DNA of 64,000 nucleotides from Phaeosaccion multiseriatum (Eukaryota > Ochrophyta, other classes). A program made the position numbers and the translations under genes. Shown in pieces: positions 34,589-44,800 of the stretch (position 1 is the stretch's first letter; every line of letters begins with the position of its first letter). The notes below the pieces were generated by a model, which saw only the letters and a list, made by a program, of their open reading frames with translations, ran no database searches and was not told the DNA's origin. The stretch spans positions 558,001 through 622,000 of the forward strand of contig OZ218951.1 in assembly GCA_965112735.1 (NCBI GenBank), read 5' to 3'.

Positions 34589-35451
34589 TGATCGACTCGG
34601 ATCTCGCTGTGTTGGAATGGTTGTGAAGCCTGAGCAAGCTCCTTCCCCGCGAACAGCATGGAAGCATTTAATGCGAGTTACTCTACTCTAGCATTCTCAC
34701 GCCATAGACAGAACCCAACTGCCAAGGGCAACAGGATCGCAAACAGAGGGCAACACGGGCCAGGAAACTAAAACTCACGTTGTGCGCCGACCCACTGCAC
34801 GGACAAGTAGTCAGACACATTCGAGGCACGTCCCGTGTGTGCGCATTTTCGGTCGCAGCGCTTTTGACAAGGTTAGAGGCCAAGTGAGGCGTTGAGTGAT
34901 GCAATGGCCGCTTGGTGAGCTCTCGTCTCTCGTCGTTGGCCCCATACACATTCCCCGCAGTGGGGGGGAGCTATCACCCCTCACCCTCCTCACACAAATG
35001 TATCCTTTCATCATGTAAATAATATAAAATTAGGATGCCTATTGCTTGATGATGTATCAGCAATCACCCAATAGGGATCTGTGCACGTCCTTGCGTGTTT
35101 CGGTGTATTGTTTGCGTGGAGAGGGTGGCTCCGTTCTCTCTCGCTCCATGTGCTGCAGCCACAGCCAACACCCGCCCAGTACACAATCACTGCCCTCCCT
35201 CCCACCCGTGTTTGTCTGAGGCGGCTCGGCTCTGCTCGGCTCGGCGCTGCTCCGTCCTAAGGGTGGGCTCCGTGCAGGCGATGCTTCAGGGTATGTCCCT
35301 TGTCCTTCTCCGTCCGGTCCCTGCACGTCCGTATACCTCACCTCAGCGCGTGCCTGCAGTGCCGCACCCTCGGTAAGAGCCTCTGCCTCAGCCTCAGTGT
35401 ACGCCTGTGCCCCATTTTCAAGTGAGGCTCTCCGTCGGTGTACATCAATCA
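34589..35451. other. Convergent intergenic region with AT-rich hairpin
   Basis: About 860 bp between two convergent stops. An AT-rich segment (about 35015-35040) is followed by a strong inverted repeat at 35041-35064. Otherwise no coding or RNA feature seen. Confidence 0.45.
35041..35064. other. Inverted repeat capable of forming a hairpin between convergent genes
   Basis: ATTGC-T-TGAT-GATGT-ATCA-GCAAT pairs as a 9-bp stem with one bulge. An outer CCTATTG/CAATAGG pair also flanks part of it. The position between two 3' ends suggests an RNA 3'-end or insulating structure; function is unproven. Confidence 0.5.
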
Positions 35452-36035
35452 TCAGTACATGTCCTGCATCTTCTTGAACTGCACCTGGTCCCGCAGGTAC
35501 TTCAACGCCCCGACGAAACAGTAGTGCTGGAACGTCAGCCTGTCCAACGTGGAGCGGGTCTGGTGCATCTTTTGCTTAGGACCCGGGGGCAGCTGCGGCA
35601 GTATAGAAGGAAAGGAGGGGGAGAGGGGAGAGGGGGCGGGATACAAAAGAAAATAAAAGAAAAGAAAAGAACAGGATGTGGAGAGAGAAGGGGCGACACA
35701 TGAAAGGAGAGAGGACACAGCATGGGAGACCGGTGAGAAGAGGGGCAGGGGGGAATGCCTTCTTCTGGCCGCCTCATTCTCTGCGAGACGCCTCGACAAG
35801 GCGGGGTGGTCTGGTCTGACTTGGGTCCGAGCGCACCCCAATAGCAGCACACTCACCGCAATCATCTCTCCGACGGCGAAGCTGAAGTCCGAGGTGCGCT
35901 TCAGGCTGTTCTTCATGGCTTGAGAGCCCGTGGGAGCCGACTTCTTGACGTTAGAGTGCAGCAGCACGGGAGGGGCTTCGTCCCCCCTCAGCTGAGACAG
36001 ACAGACAGACACACAGAGACGTGACAGATACATGG

Positions 36036-36068
<33 letters not shown>

Positions 36069-38030
36069 TCGGAGGGAGGAGGGGAAGAGGGGTGGGACCA
36101 AGTGAGCGGAACAGAGGGCGGAGGGGGCGGACGGACAGGGCTTCAGCGTGATGCGTACTACCCAGCCCTCGAACCCAACGCCACTGCTGCTGAGTCCAGC
36201 CAACCCACATAGCCCCCACCCACCCACTGCCCCTCTTACGCCCTCACTCACCTCATTGGTAAGCTCCATGACGGCCTCCACGTCCTGCCACACCTTGCTC
36301 TCCATGTCTCGGATGAGGGCGGCCTCGTCCTCGCTGAAGGGGGCATCGTCAGGTACGCCTTCGAGCACGTCGGCGACCATGAAGGGCTTCGTCTGAGGGA
36401 GGGGGGTGTTGTGGTACCCGACAGACAGGCAGGCAGGCAGACAGGCAGGTTGACAGATGGACAGACAGACGGGCAGGCAGGTAGGTAGAGACAGACAGGC
36501 AGGCAGGCAGCAGGTAGATGGACAGAAAGACAGAAGAACACGCAGAGATGATTGCAAGTGCATGTCAAAAAGCGTCGCTTAGTGCATGCGGTGGCATGAG
36601 GGAGGCAGGAGCGGGGAGAGGGAAGAGCCATTATCGTACGTCAGAACCAAAACCAACAGAACCAGCCCCAATGCGGAACTCATGTATACACCACACACAC
36701 ACGTACACACACACATACACGCACGCACACACCTGCGTAATTCGCAGGATCTTGAAGCGAGAGCGCCCCTCGGTGAGGATCTCTTGCCTGCCGTCATCCA
36801 AGAGAGCCTTGTCGGTAATTTCCATCACTGGTTGGGAGCCGAGCGGAGGCACATGGGCAGTGCAGGGCACAGCAGCAGGCCCCACGCACAGAGTGAGGCA
36901 TGTTAGCGAGAGTGTAGAGTGAAGCCATGCGATAGTGATACGATACGTGGAAGTAAGTGTGCGTATACCGCGGGAGGTGGGCAAGTAAGTCTGCTGCGTG
37001 CACCGGCTGGGCTGTCGTGGAGCCCTGGAGCCAACCCTCACCCTCACGTCCTCACCTGTTCCATACGCGGAGACTTCGTCGGGTTGCTTCTGGTTCAGCA
37101 TCACTATGCCGAATTTGTTGTCTGTGCTGCCAATCTTATTCATCATCTGGCGGTCTGCCACGCACACGCACACACACGGAGGGAGGGAAGGACGGAGGAC
37201 GGAGAAGGGGCAGTGGGTGAGGAGGAGGAAGAAGCAAGTATGCAGCGGAGAAGGTGGGTGGAGTGGAAGTCTGAAGGAGTGGGGTACGCATGGGGGTTAG
37301 GCGAAGACGGGAAAATGCCGAGCAACAGATAGGGAGCAAGGCTCCTTTCGTGCTCCCCCCTCCATTGCCGCCGCTCCCTATTGTCCTGGCCTCCCTCCCC
37401 TCCTTGTCTAGGCATGGGGCGACGTACATCGCATCTCGAAAATGTGCAGAGGCAGTATCGCCGATGGACAAGGACAGCCTCCTCCCAAAGGGAAGATCGG
37501 CAGCGATCGCACCACGCCCTCTCCGCTCTCTTGCTCGTCCACATCAAGGCCCACATACTCCACCTAATCGACAAGAATGAGAAGTGTGGCGGGGTTAGAG
37601 GGAGGACGTACAATCGGAACACTTGAAATGACTGGATCACACCTCCCCCGGCCTGTCTTTCCCCCACCCCTCTCCCTCGTTGTCCTCTCCATCGACGCTC
37701 ACGTACAAGGTCTGTCGCCAAGGCCGGAGTGGGCATCCCATCCAGGTCCAGGTCGTCCTCGTCGTCGTCATCGACTGAAGAAGCGACTGCCAGCCGACCC
37801 CTCCTTCTCCTCCTACTCCATGGTGTTCGGTGAGAAGAAGCAAGGCCTCTCCTGCTGCTGACTCGGCTACTACTGCTACTTGTGATACTGCTACAAGTGC
37901 TCACACAAGAAGAGATTGCGGCTCGTCCTGAGGGCACAATGGGGGAAAACGCTACCGTGAAGCACACGCAGTAAGATAATAGTAACCCCAGCGCCGCTGT
38001 TGCGGCTCTTGCACCACCTGCAGCACTCAT
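35452..38030 (-). CDS. Plastid-targeted LON substrate-binding (PUA-like) domain protein
   Basis: Seven exons: 38030-37707, 37563-37428, 37154-37056, 36827-36733, 36392-36252, 35991-35857 and 35592-35452, 356 residues. The N-terminus has a signal peptide (ATAALGLLLSYCVCFTVAF) with Phe at the expected cleavage site (TVAF|SP), then a Ser/Arg-rich transit-peptide-like stretch. This is the bipartite presequence pattern of secondary plastids in red-lineage algae. An acidic linker (DDDDEDDLDLDG) leads to a LON N-terminal domain: SLPIFPL, ILPLHIFEMRYRQMMNKI, FGIVMLN, YGTVMEITD, LTEGRSRFKI. A helical C-terminal region follows. There is no AAA+ or peptidase domain, so it is not a Lon protease; stand-alone LON-domain proteins of plastids are known but their substrates are mostly unclear. 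Confidence 0.88.
36415..36525. repeat. AGGCAGACAGAC-type repeat in LON-gene intron
   Basis: Tandem CAGG/CAGA tetranucleotides over about 110 bp in the intron between exons 4 and 5. Confidence 0.85.
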
Positions 38031-38836
38031 CTTCTCCTCTTAGGTAATGATTTCCCTCTGGCGTGGTAAAAGTAGATGCTATCGATTTTTGGAGGGATTC
38101 TCAAGCTCAAACGGAAATTACCCAGGGGTGGAGTGAGGATTGTCTGTGGGGAGGGCAACAAAAGCGGGCAGAGAGAGAGAAGGGGAGGGGAGAAAAGGAA
38201 GGTGAGGGCTCGGGAGGGTGAGGGATTCGTAGCTGTAGTGGTGTGCGTCGGAGGGGGCAGGGTTTTTCTGAAGAAGGCGTGAGAATGCGCTGCTCACCGT
38301 GAGAAAAGGAGAAGATGATAGAGAGGGAAGCTCCAGCAGCAAGACGAGGGGAAGGGGAGGGGCGCTGCATGGGCCAGCGTGGATATATAGATGAGTTTGC
38401 TGATTCTCTCGCGCAGCGGCGGATGGCTTCCTTGAAGTGCCTAGGCTCCTTTTGTGTGATCAGGATCCTGCGGCTCGAAGAAGAGGGAGGAGAAGCCAAG
38501 GGAGTAGTAGCACAGGGGGGGGGGCAGAGAAGGTGCTAATCTCTAGACCCTATGATTGAGGTGGCGCCAGTGCAGCATGTTGTGGCAAGGGCGGGTCCAA
38601 AACACCCCCCCGTGTGTCACGAAGTCGAAAGATGGACGGAGGAGGGGATCGATTAAAGAGGGTACTTAAAGACTGTACGTATCAACCTCGTCTTCTCTTC
38701 TGCCCTTTGTGTCTCCGCGATCACCAACCACTAACGCCAGTCTCCCTCTCTATTTCTTTGCCCTGCCCCCCGCCCGCTGTCCTTGACTATCCCCACCATT
38801 CGAACACAGCAGGTAGCGCAGAGGAGGCAGGCAAAG
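38031..38836. promoter_or_regulatory. Divergent promoter region of LON-domain gene and eIF3c
   Basis: About 800 bp between two divergent ATGs. G/A-rich in the centre on the plus strand, with pyrimidine-rich DNA before the eIF3c ATG (38680-38800), compatible with a translation-gene type pyrimidine-rich start region. No specific factor site can be named. Confidence 0.4.
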
Positions 38837-41800
38837 ATGGCCTCCCGTTTCTTCCGCGGTTCGGACTCAGAGTCCTCTTCGGGCTCGGAATCGGACTCCG
38901 ACTCTTCAGGAGTGCGTGATAAGAACCAACGAGACCGGCGCCAGTGGGCTCTGGACAGTGATAGTGAGTATAGAAGGAGAAGAGGAGAGGGAGAGTGTCG
39001 TCCCTGGTACTGCAGCTTACGGAGCGAGAAGGAGGGGGTGTCTGCCAGCAGGTTTCAGCGGGGGTGGATTCATATCTCTAGTCTGCGTGGCGAAGGGGGG
39101 GAAACCGCAGCAGGGGTGGAGACAGCCAATGTGCAAAGGGTTTCGCCCGTGTCCCCTGGAGGGAGCCGAGTCATTCAACGTCAGATATGCAGTCAGCGAC
39201 ATAGTGCGGCACACACATTGCTGTGACTTCCTTCTGCAATGGAGGAGGCGGTGGGCGGCCCTGAGTGCTCACTTGAGTGGGGCTGGTTCGGGCGTTGAGG
39301 CGATTCGGGGGTCCCACCCTCCTGCTACCAAAGCATAGCGCAGAGCACGACCGCTGCAGTCGATCTGCAGTCCACGCACTGACCTTCGATTGGGAGTGGG
39401 TAGTGTCTCTGTTGCGTCCGCGCCAGCTCACTGGCAACAGGGCACAGAGGAGCCTTACCGAGGGGCAGCAGAGGGGGGCAGGAGAGGGAGAGGGAGGTGC
39501 GCCCACGATGAGGCACTCCACTCCCTCCCCTCATCACTTGAGAGCAGTGCCGAGAGAGGACCGCCCGAGACTGTGCAGGCACTGAGGAGGGGAGACAGTG
39601 GGGCACCGCCATTTTGGAAGATGCATGTGCATGCCCGCAGGGATCGGACATTGAGAGAGAGATTGCGTGGGAGTGGGAGGCGATTGAACAGTCTGCAAGC
39701 TGTCGCTCGGCGGTTACAGATCAGCACGCGGACCTGCCCACGCTCCGATGCAGAATGTGGCTTCGCCCACTCCTCCGATTTGTTGCTTGGGGCAAGGCCT
39801 CGTCCCTCGGGAACTGCCCCGTCTTACGCTCTTCCTCCCCCCCCCCCTCTCCCTCCTCTTTGCTCTCTACCTCCCTTTCTCTCCCCTCTCTTTCTCCGTC
39901 CACCCCCTTCCCTTTCCCTTCCACTCCCACTCCTCGTGTGTGTACGTGTGTGTGTGTGTGTGCCATGACGCAGGCGACAGCGAGGATGACGTGCGTGTGG
40001 TCAAGTCCGCCAAGGACCGGGCCTTCGACGCCGTGCAGGAGTGCTGCAGCAAGATCCGCAACAAGATGAAGATCTCGGACTGGAACGGTATCCAGACAGA
40101 TTTCGAGGACCTCAACAAGGCCATCACCAAGCAGAGCACCAAGCAGCGTGTCATCGCGGAGGGTGTGCCCAAGTTCTACATTCGGCTCCTCACAGATCTC
40201 GACGACTTGCTGGCGGCGACCCTGAAGGACAAGGCCGGAGTCAAGAAGATGAGTGCCACCAACACTCGGTCGCTGAACCGCATGAAGCTGCAGCTGCGCA
40301 AGCACAACAAGCTGCCCGAGTACGAGAAGCTTATTGAGGAGTGCAGGGCCAACCCCGCCAACTCCGCGGTCGAGGAGGGGGACAGCGACGACAGCAGCAG
40401 CAGCAGCAGCTCAGACTCGGACTCTGACTCAGGTGAGTCGACAGGGGGAGAGAGGGAGGGACGCCTCCGGGTCCTTCCTGTAGTTGTTATTTTGGGGGTG
40501 GGTTAATGCTGCCTACGCCTGCGTCTGTGGCAACACGAGAGGTGGAGGACGGAGAGGAGACGTGGTCTTGTTGTTGCATCCGTAGGGCGGGAGCTCAACC
40601 CCTCTCCAACTTGCTCGTCTCTGCATGTCTGTATTCGGCTCTGCTCGCCTCGTCTCTGCCAGACTCCAGCTCGTCCTCCGACTCCGACTCCGATTCGGAC
40701 AGCGACAGTGACTCGGACAGCGACTCGGACAAGCCGAAGAAGCCCAGCAAGGTCAGTCAATTCCGTCCGTCAGTCGGTCAGTCCGTCCGTCAGTCGGGGC
40801 CTTACTCACCACCAGTCATGTATTTCCAATATGGACAACTCTGTTGCGTTGCGTACGTATGGCTGCACGTGCTGTTGTTTGAGTGTGAGTGTGAGTGCGT
40901 GCGTGTGTGCCTGCGATGATTGCTTCACGACCTCCGGGTCATGAATTCCTCGTTTCCGACGCGGGGTGGTCTCTGGCACTGTGAAGTGCCTTGGGGCCCC
41001 TCGCACTCTGTGAGATCAATAGCATTCGATTGCGTCCCTTGAGCAGACACACACGCACACGCACCCACCCACACACACACGCACCCACGCCTCGTTACCA
41101 TTTTGGCTGCCCCTCGTCTTCGTGTCGCACAGCCGCACTTTTAGCTTCTCACCCCAATGCACACACACGTACCGTACCTGATACGTTTCTCTGCCCCGTG
41201 CATACACGTGATCCACCGCAGCCCCTGGACGAGCTGGACTCTGACGAGTGGCCGAGCGGCTCCGAGAGCGACTCCGACTCCGACTCGGACGAGGAGGGAC
41301 CGGTCATGGGCAGCGGCAGGGCCTTCTGGCTCAAGACGACCAAGGTGGAGGAGAGCACCAAGAAGAAGGAGAAGAAGCTCGCCAAGGTACTTGATGACTT
41401 ACTTGACTTGACTTGACTTGACTTGACGCTCAGTCAACCTCTGTTGACTGACTGGCATTACAAATTTGGAAAGGGGAAGGGGAGAAGAGGCGCTTTTTTT
41501 TGGAACACTCGAGGGATTTTTCTTTTCTTTGGTTCTCATCTGACCCCCCGAGCTTAACAAGTTTGGGTCTGAGGCGCTTTCTTTTGCGCCTCTGTAGACC
41601 ACGACCCTGTGCGCTACGGGCACATGAATGGAGACTCTCCACAGGCCGGGAGCTGGCGTGCTGCGGCCCCTTACGTTATTTTAGCTTTTGACTCTGGAGC
41701 AGTGGCAGCGCTCCTATCCCACCTGGCCGACATTCCATCTCTTTACTCTTCTCTCCCCTTCCCTCCCCTCCCATCTGTCGAAAGATGGGATACATTCGAA

Positions 41801-44800
41801 CATCGAGATTCAAACATCGTCATTCATGTAGTCGCTCTCGGGGGGCAACTTCCGTGTTTGTGCAAAAGATTTAACACATCCTTCTCCCCCCCCCCCCTGT
41901 GTGTTGGAATTGATCTGTTCTGAATTGCTCCAGGCGGAGGCGGAGCGCAAGGCCGGCAAGAAGGAGAAGGTGATCGAGCTCAAGAGCCGCACTGGCCCGG
42001 CCTTCACTATCGACCAGAACCTCGAACCGGAGGAGGTGGACAGGCAGCTTAGAGAAGGTCAGTAAGTCAGTAAAGAAGTGTGGGTGCGTGTGTGCGTGCA
42101 TGTCGTGGCTGTACGAGGCAGAATGAGGAAAAATAACTGATGCATGTATTGTCTCAGGCTTCGGTCCATGATGATTCACCTTGGAGAACTGACTGCCCTC
42201 TACATCTAGGCATTGCTCTACCCCATCCACACTCGCTACTCTTCTCTATCCAACTACATCGAAGTAGCAATTCTACAATCGGCAGAATGAGGAAAGACAA
42301 CTGATGCATGTATTGTCTCAGGCTTTGGCCCGTGATGATCAACCTTGGAGAACTGACTGCCTTCTATCTACGTCCTTACTCTTCTCCACCCCATCCCTTC
42401 CACACACTCACTACTCTCACCTACCAACCAAACCCAAAGTTGCCTTCGTCCCAAGCCCACCAGCCGATGACACACTGAAACTCACACTCCATCCGTCTTG
42501 GGTCGCTCCCCGCCCCCCGCCGATGTTCCTGTCCCCCCTTTCCTCCTCTCCTCACCACGCTTCACCGACACCCCCCCCCTCGACGACCGCCTTCGACCCC
42601 CACCCTTTCCCCTCCCCTCCCTTCCCTTCCCTTCCCCTCCCCTCCTGCAGTGCTGGCGTCGAGGGGACGCAAGGGCACCGACCCCCGAGATGTGTTACGG
42701 CAATTGTCCGCCCTCGGATACGTCAGCAGGAGATTCGGTGAGTGAGAGTGACATTGAGAGAGAGAGAGAGTGAGAGCGTGGCGTGCATGCAGCAGAGCAG
42801 AACAGAACAGAGCAGAAGATAGAGCGGCAGCGCCACGTGTAAGAAAAGAAAACAAGTATGCGCTTCTCCACCCGTGGGTACCGGTGCTCACGCGGCCTTA
42901 AGTGGCAAACACCAGGCGCAGGCAGATAGAGACAAATTAACTACGCTAACTACTTACTCACTCACTCACTCACTCACTCACCTACTGCTTGTTCTCCTCC
43001 CCCCCCCCCCTGTCCAGGCCCTCTGCGCGAGATCCCCATCCTTATGCACCTCGTGTCGGCGCAGTTCGACATGCTGCGCAACATGGATGACTACATGCCC
43101 ACGGACGTGTGGATGAGCAGCTACGGGCATCTCAGCCGGGTTAGTCATTAGTCACGAGGAATGAAGGAAGGAAGGAAGGGAGGGAGGGAGGGAGGAAGGA
43201 AGGAAGGGAGGGAGGGAGGAAGGAGAGGATGGAAGGGAGGGAGGAAGGAAGCGAGGGAGGAAGGGTGATCGGCGGGCAGGTCGGCAGGCTTGTGGGTAGG
43301 CTGATGTGATGGGTAGGCATGCGTGCGACCCCTTTCATGGGTTACAAACTGGTCAGATTACCCACGGTATGCCCTGAAATGAACCCTCCGATCGATAGGT
43401 GCTGGCGCTGCTGGAGACGGACACCTCCCTGCGGCTCGGGCAAGTGAGCAACGAGGACATGGCCGACCTTATCCTTGGTAACAGTGGAGACAAGGAGATC
43501 GACTTCGAGGCGGAGTTCAAGGTTATCGAGGAAAGGGCCAAGGAGCACGGAGAGCTTAAGGTGTGTGTATGTGTGTGTGTCGTATCATATGGGAGTGTAT
43601 GAGGGGTTGGGGAGGGAAGGTGTGGAGGGAGGGAGGGTACATGTTTGTGAGGATGGATGGATGGATGGATGGCTTGGCTTTGTCTTTTTGTTTTTGTCCC
43701 CACCCCCCGAGCTTAACAAGTTTGGGTCTGAGGCGCTTTCTTTGGCGCCTCTGTAGACCACGACCCTGTGCGCTACGGGCACATGAATGGAGACTCTCCA
43801 CAGGCCGGGAGCTGGCGTGCTGCGGCCCCTTACGTTATTTTAGCTTTTGACTCTGGAGCAGTGGCAGCGCTCCTATCCCACCTGGCCGACATTTCATCTC
43901 TTTGTTCTTGTCTACGCCTTCTCATGTGTGCCCTTCCGTTGCACACACACCCCGCACTTGATGTGTTCCGTCCACGCACCTCCCCAAGTAGCAATTCTCA
44001 CCTCACCTCTTTCCCCCTCCTTCCTCCTCTTGCCCTGCCTGCCGAAACGTCTGCCTACCCATATACATCTGTCTTCTTGCCTGCCCATATGCCTACCTTT
44101 GGTGGCTGCGTAGGTGGTGGGGTCAATCTTTGGCCACGGAGCCCGCCTGGAAGAGGAATACACCAAGTCCTTGCAGCGCATCAACCCACACACGTCCGAC
44201 TATATCACTCGCCTCAAGGACGAGAGCTCCCTCGTCAACCTCTGCGCCAAGGTCAGTCAGTCAGTCAGTCAGTCAGTCAGTCAGCCAGTCAGTCAGTCAG
44301 TGAGTTAGACAGTTGAGGGGGGGGGGGGCTTTCTTTGCATGTGCTGGTGGTGTGCGAGCGGCTTGTGGCCAAGCCTTTTCGCAGTCTTTCCCTCCCTCCT
44401 CCGTCACCCCATCTCTCCCTCCTCCCTCCGTCCCTCTTCTCTGCGGCAGATCATGGCTTACTACACACGCATCGGGGACAACGCGACCGCTTCGTCCGTG
44501 GCCCTCATGCAGGTAGGTACACGTGGTTGGGAGGGGCACAAACTCAAACTGGACCCCCAAACTGGGCCCCCAAACTGGACCCCTTCTCTCTGCGCCCTTC
44601 GCTCTTTCCTCTTCCCTCCTCCCCGGACACTCCTCCCCCCTCCCCCCTCCCTCGTTGCGCCGCGTGTGACTGTGTGTGACGCATCCCCGTCCCCCCCTCT
44701 TTCTCTCCCCTCCTTTCCCCTCCCCTGAAGGTTGAGCACTTGTACTACAAACATGACAGCATCGCCAAGACCGTATTCCAGGCACAGGCCTTCATCAACG

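Noticed and set aside
41387-41933. Introner element explaining the 202-bp repeat
   Set aside because: The repeated block does not span the intron from splice site to splice site; it lies well inside in both introns.
43270-43398. C/D snoRNA in eIF3c intron 7 (TGATGTGATGG ... CTGA)
   Set aside because: No terminal stem next to the boxes and no rRNA match recognised.
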